From Solibacillus sp. R5-41 (GTDB lineage Bacteria > Bacillota > Bacilli > Bacillales_A > Planococcaceae), in NCBI RefSeq assembly GCF_002736105.1, contig NZ_CP024123.1, positions 1,790,001-1,854,000 of the forward strand: a DNA stretch of 64,000 nucleotides. The letters run 5' to 3'. The notes beneath the pieces were generated by a model. That model did no database searches and had not been told where the DNA came from. It saw only the letters and a program-made list of their open reading frames with translations. Position 1 is the stretch's first letter; each line of letters starts with the position of its first letter. The position numbers and the translations under genes were made by a program. Positions 19,534 through 29,875 of this stretch are shown here, in pieces.

Positions 19534-20472
19534 ATGTGGCGATTTGTTTTCATCTTCATTTTTGTGTTAAGTCTCGCGGGATGCTCGGTTACGATCGATC
19601 AAAAAAATAGTGAGCCTAAAGATAATGAGCTCAATCAAGAAGAGCAGCAACTAGACGACACGAAAGTGACTGAATCCACAATTGAACAGGAAAGTGAACA
19701 ATATCAGGACTCGAATGGATTCGTTGATTTACTTGAAAATGTGTTTAATATAGATTGGTCTACTAGGGTCGATGTAGAGGCAAGAGATGTGAAGTATTTA
19801 GCGTTGGGAGACTCCTTAACAAGAGGCATTGGGGATGAGACAAAGGAATTTGGATACACAATTAGACTTCAAAAGGAACTTGAGAAATGGTCCGCGGTTA
19901 AAGAGGTGGAGCTAGATAATCGAGGGAAAAATGGGCGCCGCAGTGATCAATTATTAGCACTCTTGCAAAAGGGGCATTATGATGAGGAAATAGCAGGTGC
20001 AGACTTGATTACGGTGACACTTGGTGGCAATGATGTCATGAAGGTTGTTAAGAAAAATATATTTAAGTTACAAAAAACGATGTTTGATAAAGAAGTACCG
20101 AAATTTACTGCCAACTATGAAGAAATTATGGCTGAAATTCGTATGAGAAATCCGGAAGTACCGATTATTTTGGTTGGTTTTTATAACCCCTTCTCCATAA
20201 TCGTCGATGAAATTACACCATTCGAACCAATCGTCCGTGAGTGGAATACCACTATTGAGGATTTAGCAAAACAGGATGAAAATGCATGTTTTGTTTCGAT
20301 TGAGGATTTATTTACATCAAATGAGGACATGGTATATCATGTAGACTTCTTTCATCCGAATAGTGCTGGCTATGACCGGATGACGAGACGAATTATCGAA
20401 ACGATGCAGCAATGTAATATTAAACAAATGTCGGATGGTTTATTTGGTTTTGAGGAGTGGGAAAATGAATAG
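19534..20472 (+). CDS. ypmR: SGNH/GDSL-type lipoprotein hydrolase, YpmR-like
   Basis: 312 residues. A signal peptide ends in lipobox LAGC (C17), and an acidic linker runs to about residue 75. The SGNH blocks follow: LGDSLTRGIGD (Ser), NRGKNGRRSDQ, LGGNDVMK, and C-terminal DFFHPNSAGYDRM. It is an esterase or lipase-like enzyme held on the outer face of the membrane; substrate unknown. The gene overlaps ypmS, and degV-ypmR-ypmS-msr order is conserved in Bacillus. Confidence 0.88.
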   Translation: MWRFVFIFIFVLSLAGCSVTIDQKNSEPKDNELNQEEQQLDDTKVTESTIEQESEQYQDSNGFVDLLENVFNIDWSTRVDVEARDVKYLALGDSLTRGIGDETKEFGYTIRLQKELEKWSAVKEVELDNRGKNGRRSDQLLALLQKGHYDEEIAGADLITVTLGGNDVMKVVKKNIFKLQKTMFDKEVPKFTANYEEIMAEIRMRNPEVPIILVGFYNPFSIIVDEITPFEPIVREWNTTIEDLAKQDENACFVSIEDLFTSNEDMVYHVDFFHPNSAGYDRMTRRIIETMQQCNIKQMSDGLFGFEEWENE

Positions 20473-21037
20473 GTGGAAGATTGCATTTTTAATCCTTGCT
20501 GGGGCGATTATTTTCGCCGCAGCTGGACTTTTTTATTATGCTACGGCAGATGTGGAGCAGGCGGTCATACAAGATCCAGTGCATCCAAAAGGCAATGTGC
20601 TAACGGTGGAAACGACGGCAAAAGAATTTGAAGCAATTGCAAAAAAATATTTAAGTGACGAAATGAAAAAAACGCCGATCCAATTGGAAATGGCTATTGA
20701 GGATAAAATTTATTTATACAGCACATTAAAGGCTTTTAATGTGGAAGTACCGATTCAAATGGATTACGAACCGATTGTGAAAGATGGTAACATTATTTTG
20801 AAGCAAACGGCTGTGCATGTTGGAAAAGCCAATATTTCTCCAAAAGCGGTGCTGAAGCTGATTCATGGTAACGTAGAATTTCCCACTTGGATAACGGTTC
20901 AACCGAATGACGAGCAAATTTATGTTGATTTATCGCTTATCAATATTGCATCGGGTTCAAGGGTGCGTGCAAAAGAAATTGATTTAGCAAAAGATAAAAT
21001 ATTGTTAGAAGTAATCATACCAAATGAAAAGAAGTAG
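20465..21037 (+). CDS. ypmS: YpmS-like membrane protein (DUF2140)
   Basis: 190 residues from ATG 20465, overlapping the ypmR stop by 8 bp. One N-terminal membrane segment (about 5-25) and an outer domain with PKGNVLTVETTAKEFEAIAKKYL and a repeated beta pattern fit DUF2140/YpmS. No enzyme motif is visible. Tight coupling to ypmR suggests a joint role at the outer face of the membrane. Confidence 0.85.
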   Translation: MNRWKIAFLILAGAIIFAAAGLFYYATADVEQAVIQDPVHPKGNVLTVETTAKEFEAIAKKYLSDEMKKTPIQLEMAIEDKIYLYSTLKAFNVEVPIQMDYEPIVKDGNIILKQTAVHVGKANISPKAVLKLIHGNVEFPTWITVQPNDEQIYVDLSLINIASGSRVRAKEIDLAKDKILLEVIIPNEKK

Positions 21038-21052
21038 GGAGGCAGTTGAACG

Positions 21053-21589
21053 ATGACAACACAATTAGCAACGTTCGCAGGAGGATGTTTTTGGTGCATG
21101 GTGAAGCCGTTCGATGAGCAGCCTGGCATTAATAGTGTCCTATCGGGTTATACCGGGGGACATGTTGAAAATCCGACGTACGAGCAAGTTTGTAGTGAAA
21201 CAACGGGCCATTTGGAGGCGGTGCAAATTGCCTTTGATCCAGAATTGTACCCGTATGAGCAGCTTGTGGAACTGTACTGGACTTTAATTGATCCAACTGA
21301 TGCAGGCGGACAATTTTATGACCGAGGGGAATCGTATTCAACGGCCATTTTTTATGAAAATGAACAGCAAAAAGAAATTGCAGAAGCATCGAAAGCCCGT
21401 CTTGAAGCGAGTGGGAAATTTCTTACACCGGTTGCAGTGAAAATCCTTCCTGCTAAGACATTTTATAAGGCGGAGGAATACCATCAGCACTATTACAAGA
21501 AAAATCCTGCACATTACAATCGCTATTCAGTCGGTTCAGGTCGCGTAGCATTTATTGAAAAGCATTGGGGGGGAAAAGAACATGAATAA
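21053..21589 (+). CDS. msrA: Peptide methionine-(S)-sulfoxide reductase
   Basis: 178 residues; GGGAGG upstream. The catalytic motif GGCFWC (Cys12) is near the N-terminus, followed by [16 protein letters not shown] and a C-terminal [16 protein letters not shown] segment. It reduces the S-epimer of methionine sulfoxide. Its end overlaps the msrB start by 8 bp, so the two repair activities are coupled. Confidence 0.96.
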   Translation: MTTQLATFAGGCFWCMVKPFDEQPGINSVLSGYTGGHVENPTYEQVCSETTGHLEAVQIAFDPELYPYEQLVELYWTLIDPTDAGGQFYDRGESYSTAIFYENEQQKEIAEASKARLEASGKFLTPVAVKILPAKTFYKAEEYHQHYYKKNPAHYNRYSVGSGRVAFIEKHWGGKEHE

Positions 21590-22010
21590 AGAACAGCGCT
21601 TAAAAGAATTAACGGAACTACAATATTATGTGACACAACAGCAAGGAACCGAACCACCGTTTCGCAATGAGTTTGATCAGCATTTTGAACAGGGTATTTA
21701 TGTTGACATCGTATCAGGGAAGCCATTATTCAGCTCAAAGGACAAGTATGATGCAGGTTGTGGTTGGCCCGCTTTCACAAAGCCATTAGATGTACCTGAA
21801 GTTACGGAGCACTTTGATAGCACACATGGCATGCGCCGAGTAGAGGTTCGCAGTAAAACAGCCGATTCCCATTTAGGACATGTCTTCCCAGATGGACCAA
21901 AAGAATATGGTGGAATGCGCTATTGTATCAACTCAGCCGCATTGCGCTTCATACCTGTTTCAAAATTGCAGGACGAAGGTTACGGTGAGTACGTAGCCTA
22001 TTTTGAATAA
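21582..22010 (+). CDS. msrB: Peptide methionine-(R)-sulfoxide reductase
   Basis: 142 residues from ATG 21582 with GGGGGG before it. It has the SelR-domain blocks [40 protein letters not shown] and the catalytic Cys in RYCINSAAL. It reduces the R-epimer of methionine sulfoxide and complements MsrA. Confidence 0.96.
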   Translation: MNKEQRLKELTELQYYVTQQQGTEPPFRNEFDQHFEQGIYVDIVSGKPLFSSKDKYDAGCGWPAFTKPLDVPEVTEHFDSTHGMRRVEVRSKTADSHLGHVFPDGPKEYGGMRYCINSAALRFIPVSKLQDEGYGEYVAYFE

Positions 22011-22013
22011 AAG

Positions 22014-22053
22014 AAAAAACTTACGAAATGTGGAAGCTTCGTAAGTTTTTTTT
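22014..22053 (+). terminator. msrAB terminator
   Basis: AAAAAACTTACGAA (22014-22027) pairs with TTCGTAAGTTTTTT (22038-22051), continuing as a T-run, directly after the msrB stop. Confidence 0.88.
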
Positions 22054-22090
22054 GTTGTGCCTGGCATGTTGAATTTACTGAAAGCGTAAA

Positions 22091-22342
22091 ATCAATTACG
22101 GCTTGGGTTACTGTATTCTAGATTTTTTTCGAGCTCTCTCGAAAAGCGCCCTTTAAAAATTTGTGACATCCGATGAGGCAATGGGCAAACGTGATGTTGG
22201 TCACAAAGGCGTTGCCGCACGATGCGGCGTCATTAGCCTAGTTCCTCCATTAAGTCGGGGTTCGAACACCCACTGTAGTAACTTGCATATTTAGCATTCA
22301 TCTCCCACTCGTATAGAAGTAGGGGACTTCTGCTGAATCAAA
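22091..22342. repeat. Interspersed hairpin-rich repeat, copy 2
   Basis: It shares with copy 3 the order CAATTACGGC, AGATTTTTTTCGAG/CTCGAAAA, TTTGTGACATC, GTTGGTCAC, GTTGCCGCACGATG and TTAGCCTAGTTC. It ends GAAGTAGGGGACTTCTGCTGAATCAAATTAA. It is the longest copy. Its right end abuts the stop codon of the chemoreceptor gene. No coding potential was seen. Confidence 0.75.
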
Positions 22343-24133
22343 TTAAATTTTAAATTCATTCACAACACTTCTTAAATCATCGGCCTGCGTTGCGAGATCT
22401 ACTGCAGAAGCATTGATTTGCTGCATGGAAGAAGAGCCTTGTGTAGCTGCAGCAGCACTTTTTTCTGTATTCGACGCTGTATTTTCAGCAATCGCTGTTA
22501 CGTGGACGAAAGAAGCTGTAACGTCGTGACTATTTAATAGAGTTTGTTCAATTTGTTCCACCATATGGCTTAAAATCGTTGATGTCGTCTCGGTTTGTTT
22601 CAAAATATTTTGAAGTGAATTGGTCGTTTCGTTTGCTACCTCGACACCACGAATAACTGTTTGTACGCCGGTTACGTTTTGCTCAATAATCGAACTGACT
22701 TCACTTTGAATCGAGCCAACAATCGTTGACACCTTGCTCGCAGCCAATTGAGATTGCTCGGCTAATTTACGCACTTCATTCGCTACAACGGCAAATCCAC
22801 GACCATGCTCACCAGCTCTTGCCGCCTCAATTGCCGCATTTAATGCCAGTAAATTTGTTTGTTCAGCAATGGCGGTAATGGTGCCAATAATCGACGTGAT
22901 GTCCGTTGATTTACGACCTAAAGCTTCTACTGTAGCCGATGTACTCGCCATCGTTTCTTCTATTTCTAACATCACATTGGATGATTGCGTAACGGATTGA
23001 CTGCCGATATACGCGGCATTTTTCATCTCGATAGATGCCTGCTGTACTTCACGTGCTTTTTCCGTTAACTCATGCATTGATTGCTCCAACGTGTGCATTT
23101 CATTTGCTGCAACGCCAATTCTTTTCATAATTTCTGTACTATCATTGGCAATGTCCAATGTCGAATTAGCAATGGAATTAATGGTGTGCGAATTTTCATC
23201 GGCTAAGGCCATTAGCTCCTGAGAACTGCCCGACACATTTTCAGCTAAGTTCGAAACACGTTTAACTAATGTTGAAATCGAATCAATTAAAATATTTGTT
23301 GAATCGGCAATTTGCGCGAACTCGTCCTTCGTTTTTACTTGAACGCGACGTGTTAAATCGCCACCAGCCTGTGCAATATCAATAATGGAATGATTGATGG
23401 CATGCGTATTACGTCGAATCGATTTAGATAAAACGATACTTAATGAAATCGTAATAAACATAGCTATAGCGGACAAAATGAAAAATGATATTTTTGAAGC
23501 AAGTGCAAACGCTTCCAATTCTAAAATGGTCTTCTCATTATTTTGCTCTAATAAACTAATTAGCGTTGCTGTATGTTCATCGATGTAATTTTTGAAATTT
23601 TGACTTCCGCTATTTTTGAATAAGGTTGCCGCATTTTCATACCCGTATTTTTGACGCACTTCAATTGTCGTATTAGAATAAGAAATATAATTCAAGTAGA
23701 ATTGTTTAATCGAACTCGCTGCTTTTGCTTCTTCTTCACGATTTTCAAGCGAAGCAAGGATCGTTTCTAAATTGGTATCAATGAGTGATTTAGTCTTTTC
23801 AAATGCTTGTAAATATTTTTCATCACCTGTAATTAAAAATGTTTGTTCATGACTAGTAAGCTTAGCAATATCACTTGCTAAACTGTTGATTTGCATTTGT
23901 TCTTTTAAATTTTCATCAGCAAAGTCTCTAAGACTATTTTGCAAATTTGTGATATTAATATAAGATAAAATTTGCATCGCGATAATAATCGTCAATAATG
24001 TAGAAAAGCTTAAAATAATTCTACCACGAATCGAATGCAAGAAAAAAAAATTCGATTTCGTTTTTTTAGATGCTTTCTTGCTTTTTTCTGCTTGGCGATT
24101 AGATTTTTTTCTCTTAAGCAAAAAACTCACCAC
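22343..24133 (-). CDS. Methyl-accepting chemotaxis protein
   Basis: 596 residues from GTG 24133 (a second GTG follows). A very basic N-terminus leads to membrane segment 1 (about 42-62), a ~150-residue extracytoplasmic helical sensor ([24 protein letters not shown]3/helical-bundle-like) and membrane segment 2 (about 213-233). A HAMP domain and the signalling domain follow, with hairpin tip [40 protein letters not shown]. It relays ligand signals to CheA/CheW. The ligand is unknown. Confidence 0.94.
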   Translation of the reverse strand: MVSFLLKRKKSNRQAEKSKKASKKTKSNFFFLHSIRGRIILSFSTLLTIIIAMQILSYINITNLQNSLRDFADENLKEQMQINSLASDIAKLTSHEQTFLITGDEKYLQAFEKTKSLIDTNLETILASLENREEEAKAASSIKQFYLNYISYSNTTIEVRQKYGYENAATLFKNSGSQNFKNYIDEHTATLISLLEQNNEKTILELEAFALASKISFFILSAIAMFITISLSIVLSKSIRRNTHAINHSIIDIAQAGGDLTRRVQVKTKDEFAQIADSTNILIDSISTLVKRVSNLAENVSGSSQELMALADENSHTINSIANSTLDIANDSTEIMKRIGVAANEMHTLEQSMHELTEKAREVQQASIEMKNAAYIGSQSVTQSSNVMLEIEETMASTSATVEALGRKSTDITSIIGTITAIAEQTNLLALNAAIEAARAGEHGRGFAVVANEVRKLAEQSQLAASKVSTIVGSIQSEVSSIIEQNVTGVQTVIRGVEVANETTNSLQNILKQTETTSTILSHMVEQIEQTLLNSHDVTASFVHVTAIAENTASNTEKSAAAATQGSSSMQQINASAVDLATQADDLRSVVNEFKI

Positions 24134-24232
24134 TTTCTGAATAATCGATATTTTATTTTATTACTATTCTACTACATAAATTTCATAATTTATACAATAT
24201 ATTGTAAATAATGTAAACTAGGAGGAATACTA

Positions 24233-24457
24233 TTGGAAAAATCATTTTATCACTATGCTATAACGTTTCGAGGGGGAGATTGGTCTGATAATAAGACTAA
24301 ATTTTCGGAAAGTATGTTCATTGATCCTGGGTTTCCGAAAACTTCATCAAATTTCGACGAACTTTCTTCTTATATTGAATTGCAATCTAATGAGTATTTG
24401 ACAACATCAGCCTTCGATGAGCTGTGGGATTTGTATGCGCTGAAGTATGATATATGA
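24233..24457 (+). CDS. yozE: YozE-family small protein
   Basis: 74 residues; AGGAGG precedes the TTG start. The pattern KSFYHYAITFRGG...FPKTSSNFDELSSYIEL....TTSAFDELWDLY matches the YozE SAM-like domain of Bacillus. Function is unknown. Confidence 0.85.
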   Translation: MEKSFYHYAITFRGGDWSDNKTKFSESMFIDPGFPKTSSNFDELSSYIELQSNEYLTTSAFDELWDLYALKYDI

Positions 24458-24607
24458 TTTATTGCATCGGTTGAACAAATAATTCTATGGTAAAAATAAT
24501 TAATCTTCAGATTTGATTAAAAATGAAACTATCTAATCCCTTGAACGTAAATTTATTTAAGAAAAATTAAAATTGGTTGCGATTTTTGGGAAATGAGGTT
24601 GATTCCT

Positions 24608-24802
24608 ATGAAGGAATGGTGGCAAAAAAAGAAAAGCAAAACAAGGAGACGCCGGAAAGGTGATGATAATTATTCCCTTTTTGATTTTCTTCTGGAAGTA
24701 TTGTTTTGGATACCAGAACTAATTTTATTCCCATTAAGACTAATTTTTTGGATGCTTAGAGGTTTAGGGAAGCTTATTGGTGAGGTATTTAATGTTGTAT
24801 AA
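24608..24802 (+). CDS. Small basic membrane-associated protein
   Basis: 64 residues from ATG 24608 (GAGG at 24595); ATG 24593 is also in frame. A strongly basic N-terminus (KKKSKTRRRRKG) is followed by an acidic turn and a long hydrophobic/aromatic stretch (LFDFLLEVLFWIPELILFPL). The design suggests insertion in, or attachment to, the inner membrane leaflet. No family was recognised. The ~290 bp after it show no gene. Confidence 0.55.
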   Translation: MKEWWQKKKSKTRRRRKGDDNYSLFDFLLEVLFWIPELILFPLRLIFWMLRGLGKLIGEVFNVV

Positions 24803-25091
24803 ACTAAAAGATATTATTTAATAAGATGAACGATGGATCCAGGTGGCTAAACAGAGCTTTATATACTAAAAGCAATGCACTGGATTCATCCTCCATGTCT
24901 TTGTTCCTGTTTTACATGTTGTATTGAAGCTCTTCTATCATGTAATGCATATCCTCCCTGAATAAAACACCTTTACAAAATACCTAGATGTTTAGATATT
25001 ATTAAATTCATTTGAATCAAGCTATGGACTAGCGAAAGGGTAAAACAAACATCATTTACGATAAATAGAAATCACACATAGGAGGGGTATT

Positions 25092-25832
25092 ATGAATGGG
25101 AAGAATTTTCTGGATATGATTGCACAGTCGGATATTGGAATCCATAAAGAGTACTTACGCCAAGTTTTGAGGCCTGCTATTGATGTACTTAAGCATAAAG
25201 ATGCGGAACTTCAATTGGGCTGTAGTCGTTTTGGAGGAGAACCTGATTTACAGGTTGGTAGTGAATGGCCTACATATGGGACGAATCCTTATCGTTTCCT
25301 TGGGCAAATAAACTTTGCAGAAATTCCCTCTACCGAGGCAAATTTTCCAACAAAAGGTATTTTAAGTCTTTTTGTAGCAGATGATCATCCTGATTATGAC
25401 TGTAATCTAGAGGTATTTGAGGAAGGATATATTCATGGTATATATATACCTGAACTAACAAATCTGGAGACCATAATCTCGCCAAATCCAGATATAGGAA
25501 GGGCTATAGCGATTAAGTTTTCTTCGAGGATTGACATTCCTTTTGACGAATACCAGTTGAAGGACTCGCCTTTTATGGAAAATCAAAGTGACCAATACAC
25601 TGAAATACGTGACTCTTTACATAAAAGTACAGACTATCTACTAGGCTATCCTTCACATTATACACTAGCATATGATCCAACTCCGGGAGAAGAATGGGTA
25701 TCACTACTAACAATTGATTCAGATGATGATCTGGAGTGGTGTTGGCATGACGGCGACAAATTAATGATATTTATTGAATTAGAAAGACTGAAGAATTTGG
25801 ACTTTAGTAGATTAAGGTCTGATGCAGGCTAA
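25092..25832 (+). CDS. YwqG-like DUF1963 protein
   Basis: 246 residues with AGGAGG upstream. DUF1963 marks are SRFGGEPDLQVGSEWPTYG, FLGQINFAEI, GILSLFVADD, HYTLAYDPTPGEEWVSLLTIDSDDDLEWCWHDGDKLMIFIE. Members are soluble proteins of unknown function, often found near toxin-immunity or orphan genes. The gene precedes a Nudix gene by 34 bp. Confidence 0.85.
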   Translation: MNGKNFLDMIAQSDIGIHKEYLRQVLRPAIDVLKHKDAELQLGCSRFGGEPDLQVGSEWPTYGTNPYRFLGQINFAEIPSTEANFPTKGILSLFVADDHPDYDCNLEVFEEGYIHGIYIPELTNLETIISPNPDIGRAIAIKFSSRIDIPFDEYQLKDSPFMENQSDQYTEIRDSLHKSTDYLLGYPSHYTLAYDPTPGEEWVSLLTIDSDDDLEWCWHDGDKLMIFIELERLKNLDFSRLRSDAG

Positions 25833-25866
25833 AGCGAAATTTATCCTTATAAAGGAATGAAAACGA

Positions 25867-26382
25867 ATGCTAAATAAAATACGTGTTAATTGGGGCGGAC
25901 ATAAAGTCAAACTTACATGGTTATCCAAAAAGGTTGTAGATCTTCAAAAAGTGACAAGTGTTCATGGGTATTGCTTCTATCAAGGGAAAATATTATTAGT
26001 GCATGTAGAAGGAAGGGGGTTTAATATACCTGGAGGGCACGTTGAAAAAGGTGAAAGCCCAGAGGAAACATTCAATAGAGAGGTTTACGAAGAGGCTTAT
26101 GTAGAAGGGGATATTCAATATCTTGGAGCCATTGAAGTTAGCCACGAAGATAACCCTTTGTTTGTTGAGGGAGGGAAGTATCCACTTATTGGCTATCAAC
26201 TATTCTATAAAATGGATATACAAAAGTGTCATCCTTTCCTTCGAGAAAATGAAACTACCTGTAGAATATGGGTGGAGCCAGAAGAGGTTCAACATGTTTT
26301 AAATGACCATGAGCTTTCTTTATTAGTCTTGAAAGATGCAATAAACTTGAACACTTTGCACATGGAGCACAAACAAACCTGA
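25867..26382 (+). CDS. Nudix hydrolase with imperfect Nudix box
   Basis: 171 residues. The Nudix box reads GGHVEKGESPEETFNREVYEEA: the metal-binding REVxEE core is intact, but the usual Gly after EEx is Tyr. It should hydrolyse a nucleoside-diphosphate-linked substrate; the substrate is not predictable. It may be co-transcribed with the upstream DUF1963 gene. A weak GCGC hairpin follows at about 26405-26435. Confidence 0.85.
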   Translation: MLNKIRVNWGGHKVKLTWLSKKVVDLQKVTSVHGYCFYQGKILLVHVEGRGFNIPGGHVEKGESPEETFNREVYEEAYVEGDIQYLGAIEVSHEDNPLFVEGGKYPLIGYQLFYKMDIQKCHPFLRENETTCRIWVEPEEVQHVLNDHELSLLVLKDAINLNTLHMEHKQT

Positions 26383-26466
26383 CAACAATTCACAATTAGT
26401 AATCCGAGCGCTTTCTAAATAGGTGGCGCTTTTGTTATACATAGAACAACAATATTTTGAGAATCC

Positions 26467-26510
26467 TAAAAAAGCGCATATCCCAATAACTCTAGGGATT
26501 GCGCTCTTTG
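26467..26510 (-). terminator. gltS terminator
   Basis: On the minus strand GAGCGCAATCCC pairs with GGGATATGCGCTT and is followed by TTTTT. Confidence 0.8.
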
Positions 26511-26516
26511 GAATTT

Positions 26517-27695
26517 CTATTTAAACATATTGATTGTCGTAATTATAATCGGCATGCCGAATACATCGATTAAGAATGCGCCTACAATTGGTACAATAAG
26601 GAATGCTTTACGTGATGGACCGTATTTAGCAACGACTGCTGACATATTGGCCATTGCGTTTGGTGTCGCACCCAGTCCATGACCAAGGAAACCTGATACC
26701 ATAATTGCTGCATCGAAGTTTTTGCCAAGTACGCGGAAAAGAACGAACACAGCAAATAATACGATGAAGACTACTTGTACGAAAACGATTACAAATAGCG
26801 GTAAGGCTAAGTCTGCAACTTCCCATAATTTTATGCTCATCAATGCCATTGATAAGAAGATACCTAATGAAATATCACCTATTAAATTGATTTCTTTCAT
26901 GTTGATGATATCCGGATTGAAACGGTCTACGATGTTACGGACGATCACAGCTACGAACATTGCCCCTACATAGGCCGGTAATACGAAGCCTGTTAGCGTT
27001 GAGAACCAATCGCCAAGATATGTTCCGATAGCCATACTAAATGTGATTAAGAAAACTTGTAACATGAATGATTTTTCTGTAACCGGATGCTCTGCTTTTT
27101 CAACATATGTTTCTGTTTCATCAGCTGAAGGCTTAAGATCATATTTACGAATTAAGTATTGTACTACTGGCCCTCCAACAAGTGCTCCAGCGATTAAACC
27201 ACAAGTCGCTGCAGCCATACCGATTGAGATAGCTGAAGGTACGCCTAAAGCTTCAATCGTTTGCCCGTAAGCAGCAGCAGATCCATGTCCACCTTCCATT
27301 GACACAGCTCCTGCCATCACTCCGATTAAAGGGTGAATGTCCAAAAGTTTTGCTAATGAAACGCCAATTACGTTTTGCATTAAGGCTAAAAATCCACATG
27401 CTATCCAATAAATGATAAGCAGTTTTCCACCAAGTTTAACAAGCTTGAAACTTGCACCAAGTCCAATTGTCGTAAAGAATGTAATCATGAAAATGGATTG
27501 TAACGAAGTATCTAACGTAATTTCAATAATGTCGAAGCTTTTTAAAAGTGTTGCAAAAATAGCAAATAGTAAGCCCCCTACTACAGGTGCTGGAATACAA
27601 AATCGATTTAAAAATGAAATCTTATTTACTAAAAATGTACCAATTAAAAATAATGTTACTGCTAAGCATAGTGTTGTAATTTGATCGAATGTCAT
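26517..27695 (-). CDS. gltS: Sodium/glutamate symporter
   Basis: 392 residues with about 10-12 hydrophobic segments and family marks CIPAPVVGGLLFA, MEGGHGSAAAYG, AATCGLIAGALVGGP and FLGHGLGATPNAMANM. It imports glutamate with sodium. It is co-directional with hutG, 16 bp upstream, so transcription as hutG-gltS is likely; glutamate is the end product of histidine breakdown. Confidence 0.93.
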   Translation of the reverse strand: MTFDQITTLCLAVTLFLIGTFLVNKISFLNRFCIPAPVVGGLLFAIFATLLKSFDIIEITLDTSLQSIFMITFFTTIGLGASFKLVKLGGKLLIIYWIACGFLALMQNVIGVSLAKLLDIHPLIGVMAGAVSMEGGHGSAAAYGQTIEALGVPSAISIGMAAATCGLIAGALVGGPVVQYLIRKYDLKPSADETETYVEKAEHPVTEKSFMLQVFLITFSMAIGTYLGDWFSTLTGFVLPAYVGAMFVAVIVRNIVDRFNPDIINMKEINLIGDISLGIFLSMALMSIKLWEVADLALPLFVIVFVQVVFIVLFAVFVLFRVLGKNFDAAIMVSGFLGHGLGATPNAMANMSAVVAKYGPSRKAFLIVPIVGAFLIDVFGMPIIITTINMFK

Positions 27696-27711
27696 ATATT
27701 TCCTCCTCTGT

Positions 27712-28644
27712 CTAATCGATGCTGTTCATAATGACTTCGTTGATGAAATAAGCTCCTAATTTTACTGTTTGATTATTAACATCTAGTAAAGGGTTAACCT
27801 CACAAATACTAAAGCTGACTGTGTTTTTATGCGCGGCCATTTGACGCAAAACTTCTCGAACTTTTAAAGCGGATAAGCCAAAAGGTGAAGGTGCACTGAC
27901 ACCAGGTGCCTCGGCAGCATTTAGAACATCCATACAGAGCGTAACGAGTAAAATGTCGTGTGCATCCATAAACTCTTTTAATGCTGTAGTGAATGTTGTA
28001 GAATCCAATTCTTCATCTAAATAATATCGTACATTATATTGGTCGGCTGTGTTGAATAGGGCAGTCGTATTGCCGTATTTTTGAATGCCGCATACGAAAT
28101 AATAGGCATTTGGATCCTCATCTAAAATTTGCTTAAACATTGTTCCTGATGAGGTTTGTGCTTCATATGAACGCATATCAAAGTGAGCATCAATATTTAG
28201 TAGGCCAATAGAAGCGTTAGGACCAACTGCTTTTCGCACTCCTAAGTATTGACCATAAAGCGTTTCGTGTCCACCCCCAAGTACGATTGCCTTGCCATAA
28301 GTTAAAATAGTAGAAATTTGATTTCCTAATTCCTGCTGGGCACTTTCTAATTCATTGCCTTCACAAACGATATCTCCAAAATCGATTAAACTATTGTTTG
28401 AAGACTGTTTTCGCCAAGGTATGGATGCTAACTGCTTCCGTAGGGCAAGTGGCGCGTCCTTTGCCCCAATATTCCCGTTATTTCGGCGTACACCTTCGTC
28501 ACAAGAAAAACCGATTAATCCAATGGAGCCTTTATTAATAGGTTCAGATGCGATTTGAACAATTTGGTGATAACGAAAGTATGTATCATCCGTTTCATGA
28601 TCGATACGTCCTTGCCAGACGCTTGAATCCGCTTTTTTATACAT
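27712..28644 (-). CDS. hutG: Formimidoylglutamase (arginase-family)
   Basis: 310 residues from ATG 28644 (GGGAGAGG upstream). Manganese-ligand motifs are GGGHET, NIDAHFDMR and CMDVLNAAEAPG, an unusual form of the common DxDxxDPxxAPG. ATSI-type substrate loops fit HutG better than arginase or agmatinase. It would hydrolyse N-formimidoylglutamate to glutamate and formamide. No other hut genes are in the window, so another ureohydrolase substrate remains possible. Confidence 0.8.
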   Translation of the reverse strand: MYKKADSSVWQGRIDHETDDTYFRYHQIVQIASEPINKGSIGLIGFSCDEGVRRNNGNIGAKDAPLALRKQLASIPWRKQSSNNSLIDFGDIVCEGNELESAQQELGNQISTILTYGKAIVLGGGHETLYGQYLGVRKAVGPNASIGLLNIDAHFDMRSYEAQTSSGTMFKQILDEDPNAYYFVCGIQKYGNTTALFNTADQYNVRYYLDEELDSTTFTTALKEFMDAHDILLVTLCMDVLNAAEAPGVSAPSPFGLSALKVREVLRQMAAHKNTVSFSICEVNPLLDVNNQTVKLGAYFINEVIMNSID

Positions 28645-28689
28645 TACGACCTCTCCCTTTTCAATCATTTTCGCTTCGACTAACTTTAG

Positions 28690-28874
28690 TCCAGATTTTT
28701 TTCGAGCTTGCTCGAAAAACCCTTCAAAAAAATCTGTGACATCTGCAGGGGATTTGGGCCAACATGCAGTTGGTCATTTAGGCATTGCCGCACGACGATG
28801 CGTTCTTAGCCTGAGTTCCCCTATTCAGTCAGGGTTTAACCCCCCAACTGAATGAATGCTAAAACAAGTTTAAT
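28690..28874. repeat. Interspersed hairpin-rich repeat, copy 3
   Basis: It shares CCAGATTTTTTTCGAGC, GCTCGAAAA, AAATCTGTGACATC, GTTGGTCA, TTGCCGCACGA, TTAGCCTGAGTTC and the AAACAAGTTTA end with the copies at 14.1 and 22.1 kb. It fills most of the hutG/LysR divergent promoter region, so it may carry or disturb their control signals. Confidence 0.75.
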
Positions 28875-28965
28875 GTTATACTACTATTATATTTCTAAGT
28901 ATTTATATTAACAAATATTAATTTTTTATCTTATAATAGCATTAAGCTATAAATGAGGTGGTAAA

Positions 28966-29844
28966 ATGGACTTAAGGAAGATGTATTATTTTGTTGCGAT
29001 TGTAAAATATCAAAGCTTTTCAAGGGCTGCTAATGCCTTGCATATTTCACAGCCTTCATTAAGTAATGCAATCAAAACACTCGAACGGGAAATCGGTGCC
29101 TTGCTTATTGAACGAACGACAAAACAATTTCAATTAACAGAATTAGGGGAACAATTTTATGAGCGTTCCAACCGTTTAATTGCTCAATTTGAAGTAATGG
29201 AAACCGAATTAAAGGAGTTTGCAGAGGGGGAGCATATCGAAATTCGATTAGGTATGATCGAATCCGCGAATTACTGGTTTTCGCAAGTAATTATTGCCTA
29301 TCAACAACAATTCCCATACAATAAAATTACACTAATAGATACACTCTATAACCAAACTGTGCGTGAAGCGTTATTACGTTTAAATGTCCATGGCGTCATT
29401 ACGAACCAACAAATTGTAGATCATGAAATTAAAAGTGAATTATTGTATAACGAACCGTACGTAATCTTAACAAAAATAGATCATCCATTTGCATCTCAGG
29501 AACTAATAAAGCTTTCAGATTTTGCGGAAGAAACGTTAATTATCGGTATGCCTGAATTTCAAACGAGTGGACAAATATTAAAAGCTTTTGAACAGGAAGA
29601 GATAACACCGCATATTCAATATAAAATAGAGCGATTTGAGATGATCAAATTATTGGTAGAAGAAGGGCTAGGAATAGCGATTTTACCTCATCATTATGTG
29701 GCACAGCCGTTGCCAGAATGCTTAATGACACACCGAGTACAAAGTGAGTTTCTAAATCGAAATGTATACTTATGCACAATGAAGGATCGTACATTTCCAG
29801 AAAGTATCATAAAGTTATTCGAGCTCATTAAAAAAATGCATTGA
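28966..29844 (+). CDS. LysR-family transcriptional regulator
   Basis: 292 residues; AGGTGG upstream of ATG. The N-terminal winged helix is MDLRKMYYFVAIVKYQSFSRAANALHISQPSLSNAIKTLERE. The C-terminal effector domain has IRLGMIESANYWF, LLRLNVHGVI and LVEEGLGIAILPHHY. It faces hutG-gltS and probably activates that unit with a small-molecule inducer, possibly glutamate or formimidoylglutamate (inference). Confidence 0.92.
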   Translation: MDLRKMYYFVAIVKYQSFSRAANALHISQPSLSNAIKTLEREIGALLIERTTKQFQLTELGEQFYERSNRLIAQFEVMETELKEFAEGEHIEIRLGMIESANYWFSQVIIAYQQQFPYNKITLIDTLYNQTVREALLRLNVHGVITNQQIVDHEIKSELLYNEPYVILTKIDHPFASQELIKLSDFAEETLIIGMPEFQTSGQILKAFEQEEITPHIQYKIERFEMIKLLVEEGLGIAILPHHYVAQPLPECLMTHRVQSEFLNRNVYLCTMKDRTFPESIIKLFELIKKMH

Positions 29845-29875
29845 GTAGATGGAAAATGGGTACAGGTTTTCAGCC

